From positions 29,222,955 through 29,286,954 of the forward strand of contig OY783191.1 of assembly GCA_963678675.1 (NCBI GenBank): DNA of 64,000 nucleotides. Reading direction: 5' to 3'. Position 1 is the first letter of the stretch; every line of letters begins with the position of its first letter. The notes beneath the pieces are model-generated. The model searched no databases. It was not told the origin of the DNA and saw only the letters and a program-made list of their open reading frames with translations. Both the position numbers and the translations under genes were made by a program. This DNA comes from Xiphydria camelus. Its lineage: Eukaryota > Arthropoda > Insecta > Hymenoptera > Xiphydriidae. Positions 37,894-49,791 of the stretch are shown here, piece after piece.

Positions 37894-40726
37894 AAAAATG
37901 GATATTGCATTTCTACGCAAGTTAGTTCTATATAAACATATGTAAATACGTATATTTATACCTGTACGCGTCGGTTTCGCGGTACGCTTTGTACGCAAGA
38001 TGGTTATTCCGGATCTCAATCTAATTCATTAGAGCTCAATAGCTTCTCGGTTCAATGAGCTAAGATCAAAAGTGTGTATATCGCCGCAGAGTGCAGCGAG
38101 TCAATGGGAAACAAGGAAAAAATAAAAAACTCGCGTGATTACCGATATGACATTTAACTAAAATAGTATCTTCTAAAAATGGGTATTGCATTTCACGCAA
38201 GTTAGTTCTATATAAATTACACATCTGCAAATACGTTGGTATTTATCCATGTGGGGGTCGGTTTCGCGGTACGCTTTGTACGCAAGATGGTTATTCCGGA
38301 TCTCAAACTAATTCATTAGAGCTCAATAGCTTCTCGGCTCAATGAGCTAAGATCAAAAGTGTGTATACCGCCGCAGAGTGCAGCGAGTCAATGGGAAACA
38401 GGGAAAAAATAAAAAACTCGCGTGATTACCGATATGACATTTAACTAAAATAGTATCTTCTAAAAATGGATATTGCATTTCTACGCAAGTTAGTTCTATA
38501 TAAACATATGTAAATACGTATATTTATACCTGTACGCGTTGGTTTCGCGGTACGCTTTGTACGCAAGATTGTTATTCCGGATCTCAATCTAATTCATTAG
38601 AGCTCAATAGCTTCTCGGCTCAATGAGCTAAGATCAAAAGTGTGTATACCGCCGCACAGTGCAGCGAGTCAATGGGAAACAGAGAATATATCCAAAACTC
38701 GCGTGATTACCGATATGACATTTAACTAAAATAGTATCTTCTAAAAATGGATATTGCGTTTCACGCAAGTTAGTTCCGTATAAATTGCACATCGGCAAAT
38801 ACGTTGGTATTTATCCATGTACGGGTCGGTTTCGCGGTACGCTTTGTACGCAAGATGGTTATTCCGGATCTCAGTCTAGTTCATTAGAGCTCAATAGCTT
38901 CTCGGCTCAATGAGCTAAGATCAAAAGTGTGCATACCGCCGCACAGTGCAGCGAGTCAATGGGAAACAGAGAAAATATCCAAAACTCGCGTGATTACCGA
39001 TATGACATTTAACTAAAATAATATCTTCTAAAAATGGATATTGCATTTCTACGCAAGTTAGTTCTATATAAACATATGTAAATACGTATATTTATACCTG
39101 TACGCGTCGGTTTCGCGGTACGCTTTGTACGCAAGATGGTTATTCCGGATCTCAATCTAATTCATTAGAGCTCAATAGCTTCTCGGTTCAATGAGCTAAG
39201 ATCAAAAGTGTGTATATCGCCGCAGAGTGCAGCGAGTCAATGGGAAACAAGGAAAAAATAAAAAACTCGCGTGATTACCGATATGACATTTAACTAAAAT
39301 AGTATCTTCTAAAAATGGATATTGCATTTCTACGCAAGTTAGTTCTATAATAAACATATGTAAATACGTATATTTATACCTGTACGCGTCGGTTTCGCGG
39401 TACGCTTTGTACGCAAAAGATGGTTATTCCGGATCTCAAACTAATTCATTAGAGCTCAATAGCTTCTCGGCTCAATGAGCTAAGATCAAAAGTGTGTATA
39501 CCGCCGCAGAGTGCAGCGAGTCAATGGGAAACAGGGAAAAAATAAAAAACTCGCGTGATTACCGATATGACATTTAACTAAAATAGTATCTTCTAAAAAT
39601 GGATATTGCATTTCTACGCAAGTTAGTTCTATATAAACATATGTAAATACGTATATTTATACCTGTACGCGTCGGTTTCGCGGTACGCTTTGTACTCAAG
39701 ATTGTTATTCCGGATCTCAATCTAATTCATTAGAGCTCAATAGCATCTCGGCTCAATGAGCTAAGATCAAAAGTGTGTATACCGCCGCACAGTGCAGCGA
39801 GTCAATGGGAAACAGAGAATATATCCAAAACTCGCGTGATTACCGATATGACATTTAAATAAAATAGTATCTTCTAAAAATGGATATTGCGTTTCACGCA
39901 ACTTAGTTCCGTATAAATTGCACATCGGCAAATACGTTGGTATTTATCCATGTACGGGTCGGTTTCGCGGTACGCTTTGTACGCAAGATGGTTATTCCGG
40001 ATCTCAGTCTAGTTCATTAGAGCTCAATAGCTTCTCGGCTCAATGAGCTAAGATCAAAAGTGTGTATACCGCCGCACAGTGCAGCGAGTCAATGGGAAAC
40101 AGAGAAAATATCCAAAACTCGCGTGATTACCGATATGACATTTAACTAAAATAGTATCTTCTAAAAATGGATATTGCATTTCTACGCAAGTTAGTTCTAT
40201 ATAAACATATGTAAATACGTATATTTATACCTGTACGCGTCGGTTTCGCGGTACGCTTTGTACGCAAAAGATGGTTATTCCGGATCTCAAACTAATTCAT
40301 TAGAGCTCAATAGCTTCTCGGCTCAATGAGCTAAGATCAAAAGTGTGTATACCGCCGCAGAGTGCAGCGAGTCAATGGGAAACAGGGAAAAAATAAAAAA
40401 CTCGCGTGATTACCGATATGACATTTAACTAAAATAGTATCTTCTAAAAATGGATATTGCATTTCTACGCAAGTTAGTTCTATATAAACATATGTAAATA
40501 CGTATATTTATACCTGTACGCGTTGGTTTCGCGGTACGCTTTGTACGCAAGATTGTTATTCCGGATCTCAATCTAATTCATTAGAGCTCAATAGCTTCTC
40601 GGCTCAATGAGCTAAGATCAAAAGTTTGTATACCGCCGCACAGTGCAGCGAGTCAATGGGAAACAGAGAAAATATCCAAAACTCGCGTGATTACCGATAT
40701 GACATTTAACTAAAATAGTATCTTCT
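37894..40726 (+). repeat. Block V, decamer module, 2,833 bp
   Basis: Monomers A 37894, B 38175, H 38462, G 38743, A 39030, C 39311 (with TATAATAAAC), F 39595, G 39876, C 40163, D 40446. It begins A-B-H-G and ends C-D like the hexamers that follow, with A-C-F-G inserted in the middle. The F here has TTTAAATAAA in place of TTTAACTAAA near 39,858; F 49224 shares this, so the F-G pairs are related across about 9.6 kb. Confidence 0.82.
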
Positions 40727-43700
40727 AAAAATGGATATTGCATTTCTACGCAAGTTAGTTCTATATAAACATATGTAAATACGTATATTTATACCTGTAC
40801 GCGTCGGTTTCGCGGTACGCTTTGTACGCAAGATGGTTATTCCGGATCTCAATCTAATTCATTAGAGCTCAATAGCTTCTCGGTTCAATGAGCTAAGATC
40901 AAAAGTGTGTATATCGCCGCAGAGTGCAGCGAGTCAATGGGAAACAAGGAAAAAATAAAAAACTCGCGTGATTACCGATATGACATTTAACTAAAATAGT
41001 ATCTTCTAAAAATGGGTATTGCATTTCACGCAAGTTAGTTCTATATAAATTACACATCTGCAAATACGTTGGTATTTATCCATGTGGGGGTCGGTTTCGC
41101 GGTACGCTTTGTACGCAAGATGGTTATTCCGGATCTCAAACTAATTCATTAGAGCTCAATAGCTTCTCGGCTCAATGAGCTAAGATCAAAAGTGTGTATA
41201 CCGCCGCAGAGTGCAGCGAGTCAATGGGAAACAGGGAAAAAATAAAAAACTCGCGTGATTACCGATATGACATTTAACTAAAATAGTATCTTCTAAAAAT
41301 GGATATTGCATTTCTACGCAAGTTAGTTCTATATAAACATATGTAAATACGTATATTTATACCTGTACGCGTTGGTTTCGCGGTACGCTTTGTACGCAAG
41401 ATTGTTATTCCGGATCTCAATCTAATTCATTAGAGCTCAATAGCTTCTCGGCTCAATGAGCTAAGATCAAAAGTGTGTATACCGCCGCACAGTGCAGCGA
41501 GTCAATGGGAAACAGAGAATATATCCAAAACTCGCGTGATTACCGATATGACATTTAACTAAAATAGTATCTTCTAAAAATGGATATTGCGTTTCACGCA
41601 AGTTAGTTCCGTATAAATTGCACATCGGCAAATACGTTGGTATTTATCCATGTACGGGTCGGTTTCGCGGTACGCTTTGTACGCAAGATGGTTATTCCGG
41701 ATCTCAGTCTAGTTCATTAGAGCTCAATAGCTTCTCGGCTCAATGAGCTAAGATCAAAAGTGTGTATACCGCCGCACAGTGCAGCGAGTCAATGGGAAAC
41801 AGAGAAAATATCCAAAACTCGCGTGATTACCGATATGACATTTAACTAAAATAATATCTTCTAAAAATGGATATTGCATTTCTACGCAAGTTAGTTCTAT
41901 ATAAACATATGTAAATACGTATATTTATACCTGTACGCGTCGGTTTCGCGGTACGCTTTGTACGCAAAAGATGGTTATTCCGGATCTCAAACTAATTCAT
42001 TAGAACTTAATAGCTTCTCGGCTCAATGAGCTAAGATCAAAAGTGTGTATACCGCCGCAGAGTGCAGCGAGTCAATGGGAAACAGGGAAAAAATAAAAAA
42101 CTCGCGTGATTACCGATATGACATTCAACTAAAATAGTATCTTCTAAAAATGGATATTGCATTTCTACGCAAGTTAGTTCTATATAAACATATGTAAATA
42201 CGTATATTTATACCTGTACGCGTTGGTTTCGCGGTACGCTTTGTACGCAAGATTGTTATTCCGGATCTCAATCTAATTCATTAGAGCTCAATAGCTTCTC
42301 GGCTCAATGAGCTAAGATCAAAAGTTTGTATACCGCCGCACAGTGCAGCGAGTCAATGGGAAACAGAGAAAATATCCAAAACTCGCGTGATTACCGATAT
42401 GACATTTAACTAAAATAGTATCTTCTAAAAATGGATATTGCATTTCTACGCAAGTTAGTTCTATATAAACATATGTAAATACGTATATTTATACCTGTAC
42501 GCGTCGGTTTCGCGGTACGCTTTGTACGCAAGATGGTTATTCCGGATCTCAATCTAATTCATTAGAGCTCAATAGCTTCTCGGTTCAATGAGCTAAGATC
42601 AAAAGTGTGTATATCGCCGCAGAGTGCAGCGAGTCAATGGGAAACAAGGAAAAAATAAAAAACTCGCGTGTTTACCGATATGACATTTAACTAAAATAGT
42701 ATCTTCTAAAAATGGGTATTGCATTTCACGCAAGTTAGTTCTATATAAATTACACATCTGCAAATACGTTGGTATTTATCCATGTGGGGGTCGGTTTCGC
42801 GGTAAGCTTTGTACGCAAGATGGTTATTCCGGATCTCAAACTAATTCATTAGAGCTCAATAGCTTCTCGGCTCAATGAGCTAAGATCAAAAGTGTGTATA
42901 CCGCCGCAGAGTGCAGCGAGTCAATGGGAAACAGGGAAAAAATAAAAAACTCGCGTGATTACCGATATGACATTTAACTAAAATAGTATCTTCTAAAAAT
43001 GGATATTGCATTTCTACGCAAGTTAGTTCTATATAAACATATGTAAATACGTATATTTATACCTGTACGCGTCGGTTTCGCGGTACGCTTTGTACTCAAG
43101 ATTGTTATTCCGGATCTCAATCTAATTCATTAGAGCTCAATAGCTTCTCGGCTCAATGAGCTAAGATCAAAAGTGTGTATACCGCCGCACAGTGCAGCGA
43201 GTCAATGGGAAACAGAGAATATATCCAAAACTCGCGTGATTACCGATATGACATTTAACTAAAATAGTATCTTCTAAAAATGGATATTGCGTTTCACGCA
43301 AGTTAGTTCCGTATAAATTGCACATCGGCAAATACGTTGGTATTTATCCATGTACGGGTCGGTTTCGCGGTACGCTTTGTACGCAAGATGGTTATTCCGG
43401 ATCTCAGTCTAGTTCATTAGAGCTCAATAGCTTCTCGGCTCAATGAGCTAAGATCAAAAGTGTGTATACCGCCGCACAGTGCAGCGAGTCAATGGGAAAC
43501 AGAGAAAATATCCAAAACTCGCGTGATTACCGATATGACATTTAACTAAAATAGTATCTTCTAAAAATGGATATTGCATTTCTACGCAAGTTAGTTCTAT
43601 ATAAACATATGTAAATACGTATATTTATACCTGTACGCGTCGGTTTCGCGGTACGCTTTGTACGCAAAAGATGGTTATTCCGGATCTCAAACTAATTCAT

Positions 43701-44126
43701 TAGAGCTCAATAGCTTCTCGGCTCAATGACCTAAGATCAAAAGTGTGTATACCGCCGCAGAGTGCAGCGAGTCAATGGGAAACAGGGAAAAAATAAAAAA
43801 CTCGCGTGATTACCGATATGACATTTAACTAAAATAGTATCTTCTAAAAATGGATATTGCATTTCTACGCAAGTTAGTTCTATATAAACAAATGTAAATA
43901 CGTATATTTATACCTGTACGCGTTGGTTTCGCGGTACGCTTTGTACGCAAGATTGTTATTCCGGATCTCAATCTAATTCATTAGAGCTCAATAGCTTCTC
44001 GGCTCAATGAGCTAAGATCAAAAGTTTGTATACCGCCGCACAGTGCAGCGAGTCAATGGGAAACAGAGAAAATATCCAAAACTCGCGTGATTACCGATAT
44101 GACATTTAACTAAAATAGTATCTTCT
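40727..44126 (+). repeat. Block V, hexamer HOR, 1,700 bp, two copies
   Basis: Unit 1: A 40727, B 41008, H 41295, G 41576, C 41863, D 42146. Unit 2: A 42427, B 42708, F 42995, G 43276, C 43563, D 43846. The starts are exactly 1,700 bp apart (281+287+281+287+283+281). Unit 2 has F where unit 1 has H, and its B carries GTAAGC. C 43563 shares the private AATGACCTAAG allele with C 37330. Confidence 0.85.
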
Positions 44127-45262
44127 AAAAATGGATATTGCATTTCTACGCAAGTTAGTTCTATATAAACATATGTAAATACGTATATTTATACCTGTAC
44201 GCGTCTGTTTCGCGGTACGCTTTGTACGCAAGATGGTTATTCCGGATCTCAATCTAATTCATTAGAGCTCAATAGCTTCTCGGTTCAATGAGCTAAGATC
44301 AAAAGTGTGTATATCGCCGCAGAGTGCAGCGAGTCAATGGGAAACAAGGAAAAAATAAAAAACTCGCGTGATTACCGATATGACATTTAACTAAAATAGT
44401 ATCTTCTAAAAATGGGTATTGCATTTCACGCAAGTTAGTTCTATATAAATTACACATCTGCAAATACGTTGGTATTTATCCATGTGGGGGTCGGTTTCGC
44501 GGTACGCTTTGTACGCAAGATGGTTATTCCGGATCTCAAACTAATTCATTAGAGCTCAATAGCTTCTCGGCTCAATGAGCTAAGATCAAAAGTGTGTATA
44601 CCGCCGCAGAGTGCAGCGAGTCAATGGGAAACAGGGAAAAAATAAAAAACTCGCGTGATTACCGATATGACATTTAACTAAAATAGTATCTTCTAAAAAT
44701 GGATATTGCATTTCTACGCAAGTTAGTTCTATATAAACATATGTAAATACGTATATTTATACCTGTACGCGTTGGTTTCGCGGTACGCTTTGTACGCAAG
44801 ATTGTTATTCCGGATCTCAATCTAATTCATTAGAGCTCAATAGCTTCTCGGCTCAATGAGCTAAGATCAAAAGTGTGTATACCGCCGCACAGTGCAGCGA
44901 GTCAATGGGAAACAGAGAATATATCCAAAACTCGCGTGATTACCGATATGACATTTAACTAAAATAGTATCTTCTAAAAATGGATATTGCGTTTCACGCA
45001 AGTTAGTTCCGTATAAATTGCACATCGGCAAATACGTTGGTATTTATCCATGTACGGGTCGGTTTCGCGGTACGCTTTGTACGCAAGATGGTTATTCCGG
45101 TTCTCAGTCTAGTTCATTAGAGCTCAATAGCTTCTCGGCTCAATGAGCTAAGATCAAAAGTGTGTATACCGCCGCACAGTGCAGCGAGTCAATGGGAAAC
45201 AGAGAAAATATCCAAAACTCGCGTGATTACCGATATGACATTTAACTAAAATAATATCTTCT
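44127..45262 (+). repeat. Start of a further A-B-H-G module
   Basis: A 44127, B 44408, H 44695, G 44976. It continues the 1,700-bp phase of the preceding hexamers, but the next monomers are A and C rather than C and D. G 44976 has a private GGTTCTCAG in place of GGATCTCAG near 45,100. Confidence 0.8.
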
Positions 45263-45826
45263 AAAAATGGATATTGCATTTCTACGCAAGTTAGTTCTAT
45301 ATAAACATATGTAAATACGTATATTTATACCTGTACGCGTCGGTTTCGCGGTACGCTTTGTACGCAAGATGGTTATTCCGGATCTCAATCTAATTCATTA
45401 GAGCTCAATAGCTTCTCGGTTCAATGAGCTAAGATCAAAAGTGTGTATATCGCCGCAGAGTGCAGCGAGTCAATGGGAAACAAGGAAAAAATAAAAAACT
45501 CGCGTGATTACCGATATGACATTTAACTAAAATAGTATCTTCTAAAAATGGATATTGCATTTCTACGCAAGTTAGTTCTATATAAACATATGTAAATACG
45601 TATATTTATACCTGTACGCGTCGGTTTCGCGGTACGCTTTGTACGCAAAAGATGGTTATTCCGGATCTCAAACTAATTCATTAGAGCTCAATAGCTTCTC
45701 GGCTCAATGAGCTAAGATCAAAAGTGTGTATACCGCCGCAGAGTGCAGCGAGTCAATGGGAAACAGGGAAAAAATAAAAAACTCGCGTGATTACCGATAT
45801 GACATTTAACTAAAATAGTATTTTCT

Positions 45827-46107
45827 AAAAATGGATATTGCATTTCTACGCAAGTTAGTTCTATATAAACATATGTAAATACGTATATTTATACCTGTAC
45901 GCGTTGGTTTCGCGGTAAGCTTTGTACGCAAGATTGTTATTCCGGATCTCAATCTAATTCATTAGAGCTCAATAGCTTCTCGGCTCAACGAGCTAAGATC
46001 AAAAGTGTGTATACCGCCGCAGAGTGGAGCGAGTCAATGGGAAACAAGGAAAAAATAAAAAACTCGCGTGATTACCGATATGACATTTAACTAAAATAGG
46101 ATCTTCT
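45827..46107 (+). repeat. Chimeric monomer: D left, E right
   Basis: The left part has CGTTGG, GTAAGC, ACGCAAGATTG and CAATCTAATTC (D). From CAACGAGC onward it has GTGGAGCG and CAAGGAAAAAAT (E). The exchange lies between about 45,955 and 45,988. It has a private AATAGGATC near 46,097. It is followed by a regular E. Confidence 0.8.
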
Positions 46108-46388
46108 AAAAATGGATATTGCATTTCTACGCAAGTTAGTTCTATATAAACATATGTAAATACGTATATTTATACCTGTACGCGTCGGTTTCGCGGTACG
46201 CTTTGTACTCAAGATTGTTATTCCGGATCTCAGTCTAGTTCATTAGAGCTCAATAGCTTCTCGGCTCAACGAGCTAAGATCAAAAGTGTGTATACCGCCG
46301 CAGAGTGGAGCGAGTCAATGGGAAACAAGGAAAAAATAAAAAACTCGCGTGAATACCGATATGACATTTAACTAAAATAGTATCTTCT

Positions 46389-46672
46389 AAAAATGGATAT
46401 TGCATTTCTACGCAAGTTAGTTCTATAATAAACATATGTAAATACGTATATTTATACCTGTACGCGTCGGTTTCGCGGTACGCTTTGTACGCAAAAGATG
46501 GTTATTCCGGATCTCAAACTAATTCATTAGAGCTCAATAGCTTCTCGGCTCAACGAGCTAAGATCAAAAGTGTGTATACCGCCGCAGAGTGGAGCGAGTC
46601 AATGGGAAACAGGGAAAAAATAAAAAACTCGCGTGATTGCCGATATGACATTTAACTAAAATAGTATCTTCT
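46389..46672 (+). repeat. Chimeric monomer: C-E-C mosaic
   Basis: The left part is C (TATAATAAAC, ACGCAAAAGATGG, CAAACTAATTC). The middle is E (CAACGAGC at about 46,551 and GTGGAGCG at about 46,590). The tail returns to the C allele CAGGGAAAAAAT, then GATTGCC. A short internal E tract inside a C monomer fits gene conversion better than a single crossover. Confidence 0.78.
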
Positions 46673-46955
46673 AAAAATGGATATTGCATTTCTACGCAAG
46701 TTAGTTCTATATAAACATATGTAAATACGTATATTTATACCTGTACGCGTCGGTTTCGCGGTACGCTTTGTACGCAAAAGATGGTTATTCCGGATCTCAA
46801 ACTAATTCATTAGAGCTCAATAGCTTCTCGGCTCAATGAGCTAAGATCAAAAGTGTGTATACCGCCGCAGAGTGCAGCGAGTCAATGGGAAACAGGGAAA
46901 AAATAAAAAACTCGCGTGATTACCGATATGACATTTAACTAAAATAGTATTTTCT

Positions 46956-47236
46956 AAAAATGGATATTGCATTTCTACGCAAGTTAGTTCTATATAAACA
47001 TATGTAAATACGTATATTTATACCTGTACGCGTTGGTTTCGCGGTAAGCTTTGTACGCAAGATTGTTATTCCGGATCTCAATCTAATTCATTAGAGCTCA
47101 ATAGCTTCTCGGCTCAATGAGCTAAGATCAAAAGTGTGTATATCGCCGCAGATTGCAGCGAGTCAATGGGAAACAAGGAAAAAATAAAAAACTCGCGTGA
47201 TTACCGATATGACATTTAACTAAAATAGTATCTTCT
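46956..47236 (+). repeat. Chimeric monomer: D left, A right (before G)
   Basis: The left part has CGTTGG, GTAAGC and ACGCAAGATTG (D). The right part has TATATCGCC and CAAGGAAAAAAT (A), with a private CAGATTGCAG near 47,150 that is shared only with monomer 48375. It precedes G 47237 and is the single exception to the rule that G follows an F/H right half. Confidence 0.8.
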
Positions 47237-48374
47237 AAAAATGGATATTGCGTTTCACGCAACTTAGTTCCGTATAAATTGCACATCGGCAAATACGTTG
47301 GTATTTATCCATGTACGGGTCGGTTTCGCGGTACGCTTTGTACGCAAGATGGTTATTAAGGATCTCAGTCTAGTTCATTAGAGCTCAATAGCTTCTCGGC
47401 TCAATGAGCTAAGATCAAAAGTGTGTATACCGCCGCACAGTGCAGCGAGTCAATGGGAAACAGAGAAAATATCAAAAACTCGCGTGATTACCGATATGAC
47501 ATTTAACTAAAATAGTATCTTCTAAAAATGGATATTGCATTTCTACGCAAGTTAGTTCTATATAAACATATGTAAATACGTATATTTATACCTGTACGCG
47601 TCGGTTTCGCGGTACGCTTTGTACGCAAGATGGTTATTCCGGATCTCAATCTAATTCATTAGAGCTCAATAGCTTCTCGGTTCAATGAGCTAAGATCAAA
47701 AGTGTGTATATCGCCGCAGAGTGCAGCGAGTCAATGGGAAACAAGGAAAAAATAAAAAACTCGCGTGTTTACCGATATGACATTTAACTAAAATAGTATC
47801 TTCTAAAAATGGGTATTGCATTTCACGCAAGTTAGTTCTATATAAATTACACATCTGCAAATACGTTGGTATTTATCCATGTGGGGGTCGGTTTGGCGGT
47901 ACGCTTTGTACGCAAGATGGTTATTCCGGATCTCAAACTAATTCATTAGAGCTCAATAGCTTCTCGGCTCAATGAGCTAAGATCAAAAGTGTGTATACCG
48001 CCGCAGAGTGCAGCGAGTCAACGGGAAACAAGGAAAAAATAAAAAACTCGCGTGATTGCCGATATGACATTTAACTAAAATAGTATCTTCTAAAAATGGA
48101 TATTGCATTTCTACGCAAGTTAGTTCTATATAAACATATGTAAATACGTATATTTATACCTGTACGCGTCGGTTTCGCGGTACGCTTTGTACGCAAAAGA
48201 TGGTTATTCCGGATCTCAAACTAATTCATTAGAGCTCAATAGCTTCTCGGCTCAATGAGCTAAGATCAAAAGTGTGTATACCGCCGCAGAGTGCAGCGAG
48301 TCAATGGGAAACAGGGAAAAAATAAAAAACTCGCGTGATTACCGATATGACATTTAACTAAAATAGTATTTTCT

Positions 48375-48655
48375 AAAAATGGATATTGCATTTCTACGCA
48401 AGTTAGTTCTATATAAACATATGTAAATACGTATATTTATACCTGTACGCGTTGGTTTCGCGGTAAGCTTTGTACGCAAGATTGTTATTCCGGATCTCAA
48501 TCTAATTCATTAGAGCTCAATAGCTTCTCGGCTCAATGAGCTAAGATCAAAAGTGTGTATATCGCCGCAGATTGCAGCGAGTCAATGGGAAACAAGGAAA
48601 AAATAAAAAACTCGCGTGATTACCGATATGACATTTAACTAAAATGGTATCTTCT
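48375..48655 (+). repeat. Chimeric monomer: D left, A right (before B)
   Basis: Same composition as monomer 46956, including CAGATTGCAG, but it ends AAAATGGTATC rather than AAAATAGTATC and is followed by B 48656. The same D/A type recurs at 51773 and 56016 with CAGAGTGCAG and the AAAATGGTATC end, always before a B with GTAAGC. This chimera has been amplified as part of the 4.2-kb HOR. Confidence 0.8.
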
Positions 48656-49791
48656 AAAAATGGGTATTGCATTTCACGCAAGTTAGTTCTATATAAATTA
48701 CACATCTGCAAATACGTTGGTATTTATCCATGTGGGGGTCGGTTTCGCGGTAAGCTTTGTACGCAAGATGGTTATTCCGGATCTCAAACTAATTCATTAG
48801 AGCTCAATAGCTTCTCGGCTCAATGAGCTAAGATCAAAAGTGTGTATACCGCCGCAGAGTGCAGCGAGTCAATGGGAAACAGGGAAAAAATAAAAAACTC
48901 GCGTGATTACCGATATGACATTTAACTAAAATAGTATCTTCTAAAAATGGATATTGCATTTCTACGCAAGTTAGTTCTATATAAACATATGTAAATACGT
49001 ATATTTATACCTGTACGCGTCGGTTTCGCGGTACGCTTTGTACGCAAGATGGTTATTCCGGATCTCAATCTAATTCATTAGAGCTCAATAGCTTCTCGGT
49101 TCAATGAGCTAAGATCAAAAGTGTGTATATCGCCGCAGAGTGCAGCGAGTCAATGGGAAACAAGGAAAAAATAAAAAACTCGCGTGATTACCGATATGAC
49201 ATTTAACTAAAATAGTATCTTCTAAAAATGGATATTGCATTTCTACGCAAGTTAGTTCTATATAAACATATGTAAATACGTATATTTATACCTGTACGCG
49301 TCGGTTTCGCGGTACGCTTTGTACTCAAGATTGTTATTCCGGATCTCAATCTAATTCATTAGAGCTCAATAGCATCTCGGCTCAATGAGCTAAGATCAAA
49401 AGTGTGTATACCGCCGCACAGTGCAGCGAGTCAATGGGAAACAGAGAATATATCCAAAACTCGCGTGATTACCGATATGACATTTAAATAAAATAGTATC
49501 TTCTAAAAATGGATATTGCGTTTCACGCAACTTAGTTCCGTATAAATTGCACATCGGCAAATACGTTGGTATTTATCCATGTACGGGTCGGTTTCGCGGT
49601 ACGCTTTGTACGCAAGATGGTTATTCCGGATCTCAGTCTAGTTCATTAGAGCTCAATAGCTTCTCGGCTCAATGAGCTAAGATCAAAAGTGTGTATACCG
49701 CCGCACAGTGCAGCGAGTCAATGGGAAACAGAGAAAATATCCAAAACTCGCGTGATTACCGATATGACATTTAACTAAAATAGTATCTTCT

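Larger units (their letters stand above)
45263..49791 (+). repeat. Block VI: mosaic rich in chimeric monomers
   Basis: Order: A 45263, C 45544, D/E chimera 45827, E 46108, C/E chimera 46389, C 46673, D/A chimera 46956, G 47237, A 47524, B 47805, C 48092, D/A chimera 48375, B 48656, A 48943, F 49224, G 49505. Four of the sixteen monomers are recombinant by their diagnostic alleles. The GTAAGC (AAGCTT) allele becomes frequent from here on. Confidence 0.83.

Noticed and set aside
48644..48826. 60-codon open frame, repeated at 52042 and 56285
   Set aside because: The ATG is created by a single A-to-G change (AAAATGGTATC) at the end of D/A chimeric monomers, and the frame then reads through a normal B monomer. 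It is copied with the 4.2-kb HOR, not conserved as a gene.
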